The notes under the pieces: generated by a model
What the model was told of the DNA's origin: nothing
Database searches by the model: none
The model's input: the letters and a program-made list of their open reading frames with translations, nothing else
Assembly: GCF_963678975.1 (NCBI RefSeq)
Contig: NC_089272.1
Location: forward strand, 21,775,399 to 21,839,398
Length of the DNA stretch: 64,000 nt
Origin: Dysidea avara
Taxonomy: Eukaryota > Porifera > Demospongiae > Dictyoceratida > Dysideidae
Reading direction: 5' to 3'
Position numbers and translations under genes: made by a program
Shown: positions 25,668-38,500 of the stretch, in pieces
Layout of the letters: each line of letters begins with the position of its first letter
How positions within the stretch are numbered: the stretch's first letter is position 1

Positions 25668-25988
25668 CTTACAGCCCATTACAAACATGGTCTTTTCTTC
25701 GTAGATACAGGTTGAACAGTCACAAAACTTTGTATGAATGGTGAGCAATAGTGTCTGAATAATTCTACGTATCAGTATATCATATATCCATTCTATGGCT
25801 TCTTCACTTCGTGCGAACGGTGGAACAAGGCTCTCAACGTCATATATTTCGACTTGTAAATCGCTTCCACTTATTGATACGTAGAATGATTCTTGTAATA
25901 ATATGCTTTCTTCATGTGAAGTATTGGAGCTAAAACTTGAGGTTATTGAGAGATAATGTGTCTCCTGTGGTCTACTAAGTACCACCAT
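25668..25988 (-). CDS. Putative first coding exon of an unrecognised minus-strand gene
   Basis: The minus strand has ATG at 25988 and a 107-codon frame ending at a strong donor (TGTAAG then GTGAGT). The product begins MVVLSRPQETHYLSITSS and ends with a Cys cluster, CDCSTCIYEEKTMFVMGCK. The middle is acidic (SFYVSISGSDLQVEIYDVES), then amphipathic (EEAIEWIYDILIRRIIQTLL). A TATA-like GTATAAAG lies about 35 bp upstream of the ATG. I do not recognise the family. Downstream exons were not securely found; 20078-20241 could be the last exon. It could also be a relic exon of a mobile element. Confidence 0.45.
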
Positions 25989-27458
25989 TTTCTTGGTATG
26001 AGAGCAGTTCTATGCTTTATACTCTCTACGAATGACAGATTCCTGTATGTATAGTTTATTTGCATGCAAAATTAAGTACTAGCTTTCAATATGTCTTAAA
26101 ATTGAGACCATGTTGAGATGCAGCAGATTGTTGTCAAGAATGCGCGTTATTGCTTTAGCGCTACCTTAACTATTAACTCCCAGGAATAATGCATCAACAA
26201 ACTTTTTGTATATCAAATCGTATCCTGGGCTAGGGTGCTTCTTATAGAAACACTGTTCAGAATCACATCATGTGATGCCATCGAATAACGGGGTTGCAAA
26301 TCCGGAAATTAAAAAAGATTCTCTAATAGAGCAGTCAAACACTCTATTATAATAATCACTTACTCTATTAGTAAGATATTTCATGCACTTACACCTGTAG
26401 CCAAGAAACTTACATGTATTCTCAGAATAGAACAACTCACTGCAGTTGACTCAGAAGCAGTACAGCTAACTAACATCAACTACATGTAAAGAACAGATGC
26501 AAGGATGGAATGAACTAACCCATCATGGAATCTGATACAGGTAGCTCAGGTTCAGGCAGGCACAAAAGTCTTGTTCAAAAGGCACAATTACAGCTTCTCG
26601 TGCTTCTGGTAATGTGGCGTATCATCAGTTTCCAATTCCACTTAGTAAGGGCTATAATATATGATATAATCAGTTAATATTCTCATCTACTTTCTCATGC
26701 ACTGACGAGATAATTGGTAGGCACTAATTGAGCTGTACTGTTCAAGCTGTGTGCCACAGGTCCAGAAAAGACGAAAATTTAATGTGAAATCATTTTACAT
26801 ACACCTGTACAGGTTGACTGAAATTCTATTTCTCCTAGAAAAATTCCACCTTTCTGCTTTAACTGTTTTCTCAGGGCTCAGCTCAATACTGCCTACACTA
26901 TAGTAGGGCCCTCCCTTACCCAAATGAAGGGCATCCACCAGTGGCATATCTGCAGCAGGGCTTTGTAGGGCCAAGGCCCTACTAAATTTGGCTAGTGTAT
27001 TACCAAACTGAAGATTACAAAACCCACACAATAACCAGCTTTTCATGGGTCATTGCAATATCTAATAAGTGAATATACTAAATTACTCACCAACTTGTTG
27101 GTATCGAGGCAATAATTGAGCAGTCATGAAACCATTAATTATGACGATTCTAATTAATGCCACCAATTCAGCATGTGATTAATCAAATGCACATGTTGCT
27201 GGTGATAAGTGATTATTATTGGACGTGTCTTGGTGTCCTTGCAGTTTATACTTTTATCATCTTATCTATAGCTCCTTGTAAGATTTGTAGTGTGTCATCA
27301 TGTATATAGCTTGGTATAGCTAGCTAGTGTTTTATGTGTTTATTTTGTTGTCTTGTTTTAATATGTAGCTAGCTACCACAAGTACACATACACAGATATG
27401 CAAAAAGTTGTATGGCGAAGTGCCTTAAGCAGTTAACGCTTACTAAAATTTATTAAAA

Positions 27459-27701
27459 ATTAATAAATTTAAAAATGAAGTAGGTATTAAGCTATAAAAA
27501 GTAGAGAAACAAGAGATGAACAATGGTAGCTATTACTAACTCAGTGGAAAATCCCTACTTTGGCATTGAACACAAAATAATTGTTATACCATGCCAAAGT
27601 AGGGATTTAACACTGAGTTATGCTGTAATAGCTACCATTATTCATCTCTTGTTCACTACTTTTTATAGCTTAAAACCCTACTTCATTTTTAAATTTATTA
27701 A
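27459..27701. mobile_element. MITE of the AAAAAGTANTGAAACAAG family, copy 3
   Basis: Foldback with about 110-base arms. The left arm runs TTAATAAATTTAAAAATGAA, then GCTATAAAAAGTAGAGAAAC; the right arm is its complement. CCCTACTTTGGCAT near the centre also pairs with ATGCCAAAGTAGGG. It is nested inside the hAT element. Confidence 0.75.
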
Positions 27702-28039
27702 CTTTTAATATACTAGTTTGTTTAGTTTATTTTGTTAAAGCATACAGCTAGCTATAAACATGTGACTGTTCTATTAGGGTGACTGCTGTATTAGAGTATC
27801 TCTAGTCGGCCTGCGAAGATGCGTGCTTGCCCCAAAAAGGGGTGTGGTCATCATGGTTTCGATTAGTTATTAGACTAGAGTATCTCGAATCAGTCTACCA
27901 ACTTGAAGGTGTGTGGTCACAAATACAGCTAGCATAAAAGGGGTGTGGTCATTGTGGTTTTGATCGATAGATCAATAATACGTAGGATAAAAATGGGCAT
28001 GACCTTGTGACCTATCGCGCAGTACTGGTACCTCCGTAC

Positions 28040-28500
28040 AGTAGCGTAGTCTAAGTGCCTTAAATAATTTTGTGACGTCTATTATGCTGCTTAAAGAAAG
28101 TGCTGATATGGAAAATTAATGCCTCGGTATGGTTTCGTTGCATGAAGAAGACAAGCAGCCTGATTGAAGATAAAAGAAAAGACAAGGCGCACAGAGCATA
28201 CACTTGTCGGAATCCCAAAAGGCACATTCCACTGGTGAGTTTGTTGTTGTGGCGAAAAATGGTGACTGTGCGCTGCTTCGTTTGGGCTCTAGGCTTGCGA
28301 CTGTGGTCAGTGAGTGAGTGAGACGAAATTTCGAGTTTTGATGATTTAAAAAAAATTCTATATCTGGCTGCCAGTAAGTGTTTTCTTGTTTTTAACACTA
28401 CATTTGAAGTTGAATGGACTAATATTATTCCGTAAAGGTGATTTTCGTCACATAAGAAGTTTCTACGCTGGTTTTTAAGGGTGGTATTTTGGGCGGCACG
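28040..28500. repeat. Dispersed repeat X, copy 1 (STR-carrying family)
   Basis: Collinear with 47350-47830: both have AGTGC(C/T)TTAAATAATTT, then ATGCCTCG(G/A)TATGGTTT, ATTGAAGATAAAAG, TCGGAATCCCAAAA, GTGTGCTGC/GTGCGCTGC, then a simple-repeat slot and a TTTGAGTTTTG/TTCGAGTTTTG exit. Here the slot holds only a few GAGT units. The 3' part (TTATTCCGTAAAGGTGATTT) recurs at 52568. Confidence 0.6.
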
Positions 28501-28527
28501 TGTCACTTTTGATGCAAACCACACTGT

Positions 28528-31019
28528 TTGACAATTGTTTCGAAGAAGAATAAGATTGGTGAAGAAATCAGGGAAGCAGAACAGTCAGTGCAGGAAACAG
28601 TAACTATTGTAAATGATGTGAGTATACCAACAGCTGTATCACTGGATGAATCGATAATTAATGATTATGATTCTACATGCAATTCACTAAACTCAACTAC
28701 ATTATTCGAAGTAGATGAAACACAAGTCCATTTGGAAACCAATTCTTGTGGTAGTGATTCTAGTGAAATTTCAGCTAGTAGTGATCTATCATCAAACACT
28801 GTAACAACCTACTGCAACATGACAAAAACTGTAGCACATCTAGTACTGCTACTGACACAGTCCATACTGGTGGATCAACTTTAGTTCCCTTACGACGTAA
28901 ACCCTACAAAACAGTCAGTACCTAAGGCTCCATCAGATATTGCCACAGCAGCAAACCTTTCACCTGTTCAGCCTATTATGAATTATTCAGTTACTATACT
29001 TCATGGGAAAAAAAGATCCTTTAATACACAATGGTTTAGAATACCAGTGGTTAGAGTATTCTAAAGAACAGGATGCAGCATTCTGTTTTCCCTTTCATCT
29101 TTTTGTTATTTCTGCTGGGTTAAAGAAAGGTGTTAATACAATTACAGAAATTGGTTACAGCGATTGGAAACAAGCTACTGGAGAAAGTGGAATGCTGTTT
29201 AAACACAACAATAGCAGCAGTCACAAGCAAGCTATGTCAACTTGGAAGGATTATATGACAAATTCCAAGAAAGGTTTACTGATAGATAATAGAGCACATA
29301 TGCAAAGACAAAAAGCTCATTGACCACAACAGACATTACTTGAAAACTGTTGCTCAAATTTTGTTACTGTGTACAAGCAAGATATTCTTTTCAGAGGGCA
29401 TCGGGAATTAGATCCACCGGTAAACAGAGGAAATTTTTTGAAGATATTTCATTCTATTGCTGAACATGATCACATTGTCAAAGAAAGGCTAGAAAATGGT
29501 CCAAGAAATGCTATGTACACTTCACCATGTGTACAAAATTTAATTATAACTATTTTTGGTGATACGGTTATGAATTCTATTTGTGATTGCATTAAAGAAG
29601 CTAAGATGTTTTCTTTTAGTTAATGAAGCAAGGGATGCCAGCAAGGTAGAGCAAATTCAATTGTTTTACATTTGCTGATGTCACAGGCTTACAGTAATTC
29701 ATGAACATTTTCTAACTTTTGTTGATACTGCCAGCCAGACAGCTGAGGGGTTATTTAATGATATCTTGTAAAACACCTAATTGGACCCACGGTGGATTGT
29801 TTCTCAATGTTATGATGGTGCTGCTGTCATGAGTGGGCATCTATCTGGAGTCCAAAGTCGTATAAAAGATGTTGTTGCACATGCCCAATATGTGCATTGT
29901 TATACACATACACTAAACTAAACTTGGTATTAGTTGATAGTGTGTGATTTTTGCCAAGTGCTTCCACATTTTTCTCACTTTTACAGTCATTGTACTGCTT
30001 TCTGTCAACCACAAAGGTTCATGCTATCTTTGTTAGTACTCAACAAGAACTACATCCCGATAAACAGTCTTATCAGCTACAGAAGCTTGTGAGACTTGAT
30101 GGACTTGCCGATATGCAGTTGCAAATGCTGTATGTAGAACATACGATGCCATTTTAGCTACTTTGCAAACTATAAGGGATGGAACAGATTCTGACAAAGT
30201 TGTGGAAGCAAATGGTCTGTACCATCAAATTGCCAAGTTTTCTTTCTTGCTTAATCTAGTTGCATTTGATAAAATTTTGACATGTACCAAAAGTCTATCT
30301 GATCAACTGCAAAGTCCTCAAATTGATTTTTCTCAAACTATAGATCTCGTGGTTGCTACAAAATATACCCTGAATGATTTCAGGACAAATGTTTACTGGG
30401 AAAAGCTGTTTTATTATGTTACAAGTATTGCAGACCTTCATAAAATACAAATAGAGCCTGAGACCACTAGGACCACACAGCAAAGGCTTCCTAGTTGAAA
30501 CAGGGATGGTGTTGTACTTGGAGACAACTGGATCAAGGGATAATTTGTCAAGTAGTGATAGCTACAAAATAGCTCTTTTCTTTCCTGCAATTGATACTTT
30601 TCTTTCTGAATTATCACAAAGATTTGATGAAAAAAACATGAATATTATACATGCCATCCAAGCATGTAACCCTCTTGGAATGAATTTTTTGCTGCCACAA
30701 GAGCTTAGTCCATTTGCTGAAATGTATGGGTTTGACAAAGAAATAGTTGAGATTGAGGCTAAACTTGCTAAGAAAATGTTTGATAAGAAGAAAGGCATTG
30801 ATACTTTGCAAGATGTATACTCCATCCTTCTTTCTGTGACGGATGCTTTTCCAGAACTACTCAAATTGGTAAAAAATATCCATGGCAATAGCTATAAGTA
30901 CTGCAAGTTGCGAAAGATCTTTCTCAACACTAAAAAGGATTAAATCACACTTGAGGTCAACTATGACAGAGCAAAGGATAACAGACTTAACAGTATTCCA
31001 TCAAAAGCGAGCTGGCTAG
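28528..31019 (+). pseudogene. hAT transposase, ZMYM1/TTF-zinc-finger type, broken
   Basis: Several frames must be joined, so the gene is dead. In order: an acidic Ser-rich N-terminus (28528-28884); the TTF zinc-finger region (GKKRSFNTQWF, then in another frame WLEYSKEQDAAFCFPFHLF, YSDWKQATGESGML, NNSSSHKQAM; 28990-29323); a DUF4371-type segment (DILFRGHRELDPPVNRGNFL, 29369-29623); a middle region with stops; and the C-terminal hAT dimerisation motif (CERSFSTLKRIKSHLRSTM, ending TVFHQKRAG, 30900-31019). The order and motifs are those of ZMYM1-like hAT transposases. The Cys expected after CFP is Phe here, a further sign of decay. Confidence 0.8.
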
Positions 31020-31894
31020 TTCAATACCTTTAGATGATGCTATTGACATTTTTAGCTGTAGAAAATCTGAGAAAAACATTAGAATTCAGTTGACATAGCT
31101 AATTGTATAGGTAATAATGTTGTGTACAATCTGAACAGGTTATTATGCTTCATGAAAATTTAAAAGCATGTTTTTTTTGTAGCTGAATGGCCTAAGATGC
31201 CATTTTGCAGCTGTTGAAATAAAAAATTTTCTGGGGGGGCATGCTTCTAGACCCCCTAGATAATGTTGCCTTTGGCAGCATATGCAGTGCTGGAGATGTG
31301 CCCTACCAATAGAGAAAGTCCAGATACGCCACTGGCACCACCAAAATTCTGCTATTAAAAAACCATAATAGAAATATCAGTGTTCAAAACAAGAAACCGA
31401 ATGCTAAACATTGTCTAAGCCCAATTTTGGTCTGTTTGTCTGCTACAGTACCTGCCAGCATGATCACATTCGCAAGGTTAGAGATCAGCCTATAGCTATG
31501 CCACCATTACAAACTCATGTGTGGTGTATGCCTCTTCTGATTTCAATTAATGCAAGGAAATTGTACCAAAGCATTGATTCTCTGTATTGACACTTAAGGA
31601 AACCATACCAAAGCATTAATTTTCTGTATTGACACCTTCCTTAGAGAAGCATATTTACACATCACAGAACTATTTGAAGCACTTAAAGTATTGTAAGTGG
31701 GAGTAGATCCCTGTACAGTAGCTGTAGTTAAAAACAATTGTACGAGGCCACACTCTTAAACAATCAGAATATGCTGCCATGTCCTTAATGATCAGAGGAC
31801 GGCTACCATGTCCCTTAATGATCTAGCTGTAATAGTTGTAATTTTGCTACAGAAAACAAGACACAACAACCACACCAATCAAGATATTCTGAAA

Positions 31895-32060
31895 TGATCA
31901 AGGAGAAAACATCCTGGCAGACTCCTGTAAGGATTTGAACATACTGTAAATTGGATGGTTGTAGGATCAAGGCTGCCCAGGTCCAGTCTATCTTTAAACA
32001 GGCTGTATGGACCAGGTGTCCTACAGCACTTGTGTTGTTACATCAATAATCAAATACAAG
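31895..32060 (+). repeat. Retroelement 3'-end relic, related to 43460-43800
   Basis: Shares CTGGCAGACTCCTG(T/C)AAG, GGACCAGGTGTCCTACA and a (T)GT(G/T)CTGT/TTGTTG..TCAATAAT-type tail with the sequence after the DIRS-like remnant near 43460-43800, though block order differs. No coding capacity. The surrounding 31343-32217 shows no recognised gene. Confidence 0.4.
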
Positions 32061-32217
32061 TAAAGCAGGTATAACATAACAAACTAAAAATGATAAATTA
32101 GGGCTCCAATGGCAACGTATGTATGGAGTCAAACACTCCCTAATCCCTAAGAAGCAGGAATCAATATGCATGCAGCATGTTGCATTTAAAATTTTAAACA
32201 ACACACATAGTACTTAC

Positions 32218-35200
32218 CACTTAATATTCCTACATCAACAACTCCATGAAATTCATTCACTCCTACATGCTCAATGCAAACTCCGCTCAAACCTCTGTAC
32301 AAGTTCAGTACAGAATTATGAGTTTCTGAAACCTGTAAATAGTTGATTTCAAATGCAGTAATTATGCAAATATCATAAATGTAGATATTATGATGCATGC
32401 ATACATGTATGGAGGTATGTGTGCATGCATGCGTGCCAAACATACAACATTAACATTTACCTCTAAAGAACTATGATGTATTACTGATGATGCTTCTTGC
32501 TGTTCTATACAAATTAAACCACATTGTTTTTATGTATAAAAGTGTTTATTTATTGTTTAATGTTACTGGGCAGACAGCAATTGCCAATGTGGCCAGGAGG
32601 TAATTAACTTAAATCACACACACACACACACAGACAGAAAGCAATACAGAGGTCCTTTGGAGAGAGTTTGAAAGTTGCTTTTATGTATGTGTTCCGGCTA
32701 AAAGTACAGAGAGCATAATGTGACTGGGTCTGAGAAACCTGTCTTATTGCCCACCCATGTAATTGATTTTTCACCACAAACACAAAGCCACGTAAATACA
32801 CTAGTAATACAATCAAATTTCACTGTCAGAGTTACAGGGTATGTGGTCTGTTTTTTCAAGCCCAGTGGTCAGCTATACGAGCTGTCTGAGGCCTTGATGG
32901 AGCTCTGGTCAAGTTAGGGATTGCTGGATGTGGCTGTACAGCTTTGTGAGGTATGCACAGTAAATTTCCTGTAATTTTAGCCAATTTTGAGTCCTGCAGC
33001 TGAATGGCTCATAACTTAGACCCTTTTACCACCCCACAAACTAGAGCTTGCCTTTAGCCTCATAAAAAATACCTAAAATGATGGGAAACTTTGCTGTGGG
33101 CCACTTGTACAGTGGACGCTCTGGAAGGTAAGGAATCAGTATAAAATGTGTGGAAAACTAGCTCAACCATTAGTGAGCTACAATACTCCTAACAGACAAT
33201 AAAACCAGCATTCCCATATAATTGATAGTAAAGTATACAGTCATTCTCTGTAGAAACATTAATTCCAACAATCTCCATTCTGATTAAATACAAATATCGC
33301 AGCCACACTCATATCCATGCTAATCATGAGAAGGAAAGTTTTTGTTATGGGAAATAGCAGGTCTTGGGAAGTGGTTTTCTAAGAGAACAGCTGTCATAGG
33401 GTAGATTCTATCCTACACAGCATGTAAAACTGGATTTGAAATAATGGCTTTATATATACACATGTATGTAAATGACAGTAATGTATAGTTATAGCCACAA
33501 GCACAAGGTGAGTATTGTATTCAACAACTAATGAAACACAAAACACAGGAGTCACACAATAAAACATACATACTTAAAAGCTGATCATTTTGATCTCTGC
33601 ACAAGGATAATCGTTCTTCAAGTATAGAAATCTTATTCTTTGATTCTTGTAGCTGGGTTAACAACTCCTTTTCAAGAGCTGAAAATGCTAAAAACACACA
33701 TTATGTATGAGTATCAAGCCAGTCCATACAAAATTCTTAATGCAGTGTAGTTGCACAAAAAGTATGAGGAATTAGAAAATATTCTACAATTAAGAACATA
33801 CTGTATTCACTTGGTTAAATGCCGCACTTTCAATAATAGCTACACTTGAGTGGTGCCACAATCAATTTTGAAAATAAGGGCTTCAACATTGCTTTCGAGC
33901 ATCAAGTTGTGGTCAAATTTGAATAGTCGCTGGATCACTTTATGAACTAAGATAATAAATGCCGCAGCATTTAACAAAGTAAATATGGTAGATTGATAAT
34001 GACATATTCATAGCCAACAACATACGTAACATGTACTACCTCATGAAGAGGTAGCTAGCATAATAAGCTCAAGAGATTAATAATTATTCTTTTGTGAGTC
34101 ATACTTTATATATACCTGTACTACCAAGAGTTAATAACGGCTCCCATACATGCATGCACGCAAGAAAATCATTTTATACAATTGAAGAAAGACTATATGA
34201 AAATCGCTATACTGAGGGAAGTAATGGTCAATTTTAAAAGTGGTACTAGGCTAAGTTTGGCTAATGGAATTTAATGGCTCGTGGCCAGTTTCTTCTAATT
34301 GTGAAACAATATTGGCAAGCAACGAATATCATAAACATATATACTATAGCTTTCTTGTGTTTTACCAGCTATCTATGGCTAGTACAAACTCCTACACTTA
34401 GCTATAGCTCCATTGTTAGACTATATAACTACACCAGAAATACATAAATGGCAACTTCCACAAGGAGTGGCAATACTTATGCAACTGGTTAAACTTGTTA
34501 GTATCCATGATAATGAAGCTTCGGTGAGGTAAAGCAGCATCTGAATGTTATGAAACCAAACCAAGCTTTGAACTATTGTCTCAATCCTAACATGTATAAT
34601 GATGGAGTGAAGTGAATTATTGGAATGATGTTATTGTTTTGTTACATTGCCTGTCTATTTTGTTACATGCCAACCTGTATAGTTGAGATTTCCCATGGAT
34701 ATCGTTGTAATTATATAGTATACATATATATATCAAATAATTATAACCTACATGGTATCTTCTCTACCAGTGCACCTTCTTCACCATAACAGTTGCATAG
34801 TCGGATCTGATTTTAAAGTGATTTACTAACTAACAGTCTGCTATGCACATGTCATGATCTGGATGGTATATTTCATAGCATGAAATTGATTTACAATTTG
34901 TAGAGACAAACAGTAATCCCTTCACTGCATACTGTGTATAGGCATAAGTGTAAATTAGTTGGCTGTATTTTGGCCTACATTCTGTACCGGTACTGTGTTT
35001 AGACTACTGTGTACAATGCATTTGCTTGGCATCATTACAAGTCCATGATACATACATACCGTCAACAAATACGGTGTGTTTTGGTAAAAGTAGTCTAGTC
35101 ATTTCTGAGGGATACTGTTTCATTCTTTAACCTATTAATCATTCGACGATTTAATAGTAGCCCAGTCCACTGTTTGTACCCGCCCAAAGAAAGCCGTTCA

Positions 35201-35335
35201 TGTTTAAATAAAACTCGCACATTTGTACAAGTCACCTTTATCGCTCTTTTCTGTTTCCTCTCTAGTTTTTATAGAGGCGTTCTCTACAGCAGTCAGGATT
35301 TCTTGGTAACGCTTCCTCCATTCTTCGACATCCAT
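32218..35335 (-). CDS. Small coiled-coil protein gene, partial model
   Basis: Minus-strand exons: 35236-35335 (ATG, MDVEEWRKRYQEILTAVENA..., ends phase 1), 33574-33687 (ALEKELLTQLQESKNKIS, ILEERLSLCRDQNDQLL, phase 1) and 32218-32332 (VSETHNSVLNLYRGLSG, VCIEHVGVNEFHGVVDVG, ends phase 1). The first two chain in frame and form an unbroken heptad-type coiled coil. The third begins in phase 0, so at least one exon between them is missing from the model, and the 3' end is not found. The layout of N-terminal coiled coil then 'LxxYRGLSGV..' recalls kinetochore or monopolin-type proteins with a C-terminal RWD-like domain (weak inference). It shares a promoter with the bHLH-zipper gene. Confidence 0.5.
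33818..33985. repeat. Dispersed repeat, CTTCAATARTAGC family, copy 1
   Basis: Shares TTCAATAATAGCTACACT, GAGTGGTGCCACAATCAAT and AAATAAGGGC with 42100-42235 (TTCAATAGTAGCCACACT and so on). AAATGCCGCA occurs in direct orientation at both ends. It is intronic in the coiled-coil gene. Confidence 0.55.
33986..35235. other. First intron of the coiled-coil gene, nothing recognised
   Basis: AT-rich sequence with small hairpins only, such as CTACCTCATGAAGAGGTAG near 34036. No nested exon was seen. Confidence 0.4.
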
Positions 35336-35542
35336 ATCCAAAAAGAGATCTCAAATTTGGTTTGTCGGCATGTCAACACATCATGATCACGTGAAAAACA
35401 GCCAATGAAAAAGCAGCTATCAATCGCGTGATTTATTCTCACGTGAAGTAGTAAACATGAGTTGAGTTGGTGTTGAATTGTACTTGATAAGCGATCAAAC
35501 GAGTTTTGTGTGAAGAAATATCCGCTCTTCTTCTTGGCTAGA
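35336..35542. promoter_or_regulatory. Divergent promoter with two TCACGTGA boxes
   Basis: Only 207 bp separate the start codons of the minus-strand coiled-coil gene and the plus-strand bHLH-zipper gene. The interval holds two perfect TCACGTGA palindromes (35387-35394 and 35439-35446) and a CCAAT box (35402-35406). TCACGTGA is the classic target of class-B bHLH-zipper factors, so autoregulation of the downstream gene is plausible. No TATA box is evident. Confidence 0.65.
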
Positions 35543-38500
35543 ATGAACTCCGATTGTAGCTCTCATTCTGATAGTGACTCACCAAAGGGTATGCATAGAT
35601 CGTCGGCGACGGGGCAATTACAACCAGGTGTTCAAAAGGACTACAAAGATGCTTTAGAGGCGCTAATCCACATGCCTACGATGGGACTGAAGTGGTCAAA
35701 TACGGTAGCCATGCACAACGCCATATGCTACCTTTCCGATGCTCTGCAGGGCGACGGAGAAGAAAGTGCCGCTTCCTCATCGGATGATCGCAGTTCTTCC
35801 CAGAACGAAACAGACGATTGCAAACCCGAGGAGCGTTGGGTGCCACTACATCTGGTGAAGCAGACAATAGAGCCAGCCAAAATGGATTATGTACTGACAG
35901 GCCCGTATACTTATCCTCCGGTAGCTATAGCACCTAAAGCATATCACTGCCAACAAACTAAGCAAGTAAATGAGAAAGAGCAAATGAGGAAGGCATCTCA
36001 CAATATAATTGAGAGGAGACGAAGGGAAAAAATCAATGAGTTGACACAGACATTAGCTACTATGGTTCCAGCATGCCAGCAAAGGGATGGCCTACATCCA
36101 ACCAGGGTGAGTAGATGATACTGCACCATAAGTGGCAAACAAAACTCATGTGATCTGGACAATAGGATTATATATAGGTGTCACATGATTTATAAAGTCA
36201 TCATGGGGCACAATTCACATGTATATCATTATCATCCAATTATACCAATTATAATTGGGTTGATGTATGGGCTTGTTTCAGCTGATTAAGGTCAGTAACC
36301 AGTGTAGAGAGCATGCACGTATAAAAATGTCACAGTAAGAACTAGTCACAAATTACTGCACTGCACGCATGTATAGACGGGTTGCCTTTTTAAGGCGTGG
36401 TCGTTTTGCCGTAAATTTTCCACATACTTTCCGAGTTCGCTAAGTCAAAAATGTATTACGGCTATTGGAGAAAATGAACGTTTCGGTTAACTTTAGCAAG
36501 CAAGAGTTAGCCAGCCTTCAGAAAAGAAAGTATGTTATAGAGATAAGTTCGAGCTATAACATATCCAGCGTGTAAGGTGAAGGCTGAACGAGAAGATGAT
36601 TTTCTCTCAATCTCGGGTTTTTGGAAAGCGATAAAACTCGCTGAAAACATTCTTTGTAAGACTTTGCTACTACTTAGAATGATAGACTGGATGATTTTAA
36701 CTCACCTTGTACCTTTGAAGAATCAAAAACGTTTATCAAACTATTTTAAAAAATGGGTTTTTTGTTGACTTCTTGACCAACATTGTAATCATGCGTAAAA
36801 CGGAAAGTCGCGTTTTCTCGCGTTACACAAGGGACACGCCCTAAATAGGCAACCCGTCTATAGATGGAAAGAATATGAAAGATGATAGTGGCAAATGACT
36901 GGATCTGCCAAAACCCATGCAACACGTTAGTGCATTTTTTGAGTTCTTTATTATCTGAAGTTTAAAACCTGTAATGTAACCAATGGGTTGAAAATGTTTG
37001 CATTGAAAGTTTGTAAAATGATGCCTAAGGGTAGATGTTGCACAGCAAAAAGTAACACAAATATCCATACAGTGTACTTGTGTTAATGAAGTAACCTGGT
37101 TGATTCAAAGAGTGCCTTGTGTAGTGCAACTCTCCAAGCACCATTAACACAATGAGTGCTAATGTCTGTGAAATCTTATAACCTATGTATTGAAGTTTTG
37201 CTATAGTGATTAATTAATTACACAGGTGAGCATTTTGAACTATCTGGATTTCACATAATCTTCTATATTTAACACATTACAAAGCAAAACATTATTTTGA
37301 AATATTTAGCCAAGATTTTCCAGTCCATTGTCCTATGTGTTGACACATGCACTTGGTACCACTGTGTCCCCTAATAATTGTAAATGTGCTCAAACTTTTT
37401 ACCTGTCATGTTACTATCAACCATAATGACTGTTTCAGTTTGCACAGGACAACCGACTATAAATCCTGTAACAGTTTACACTCATTAGCAAGCATCCTAA
37501 GAATCTTATGGAGGTTTGAGGCATGCAGTGTACTCGTGTCCATTATACTGAAATGTGCATAAGTAAATAAGCACTGATCAGTGTCCTTGTACTTTCAATC
37601 CTACATACAAATCTGTAACCAAACATCCCTCAAGCCAATTTCAAATCTCCAAGCATGGAAGTCCCAGAGAATCCACAAATTTACTGTACGTTTATCACTG
37701 GTGACATATGTATAATGGGAATGATTCGCGGAAGAAAACATTCGTGTATTTCGTGATTTTAAGTGCATTCGTGAATGTTTTCTTGCAAAATTTTTCCTAC
37801 AATCAAAAAAGTTTTTCTCATGGATCAGTTGATGTAGCATTCATGTAACAAGTGCATAAGCGGGTAGCTACTTGCTAATCTGCATGCGTGACGGTATAGC
37901 CAGTGAGGCGCAGGACCGTGGCGTGTGATTTGAACAGATTCAAACTTCAGTGACAGTTAAAAATCAGTGCTACTAAATGGAGCAAATATAATTGCAGCCC
38001 AGCAATTCTCTTTGCCGGAATGGTGTGTCTTACCCTCAGTTTTAGTGCCGCCCCCCGGCCTTTAAGGCTATAGGCATGCCTATCGTCCGCGCTCATTATC
38101 ATGAGTGCCTACTTCTCCAGCGAAATAGCGATCATTCATGGCTACTAGTATGCATAGTATGCAACATGTCAGTCAGCCATATAGTTGAGCGTCCCTAGCT
38201 ATCCAGAGAAAAAAGTTAATTCGTTGTGGGCGCGTACCCAACTTCATGCAATAAATCGCAAATGTTTTCTCACGAATAAGGAAATAGTAAATCATTCGCG
38301 AATGTTTTCTTCCGCGAACCATTCCCGTTATACAGTATATGATTTCTTTTTTGGTGGTAACATATACACTATACTTCCACTGAGCTACATGTACTGTATA
38401 CTCTTCTGTACTAAAAGATGCAAGAATATTTTGTGCAGCAGCTGAGTTGTAATAATGTTGTTCGTTGCTTTACTTTATAGAGTGCTTGTAGCAAAGTTAT

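Larger units (their letters stand above)
26939..31334 (+). mobile_element. Decayed hAT transposon
   Basis: The left end CAGTGGCATATCTG and right end CCAGATACGCCACTG are mirror images with two mismatches. Flanking octamers GCATCCAC (26931-26938) and GCACCACC (31335-31342) are similar but not identical, so the target duplication is weak. The element carries a broken transposase (28528-31019) and has itself received a MITE (27459-27701) and perhaps another repeat (28040-28500). Confidence 0.65.
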
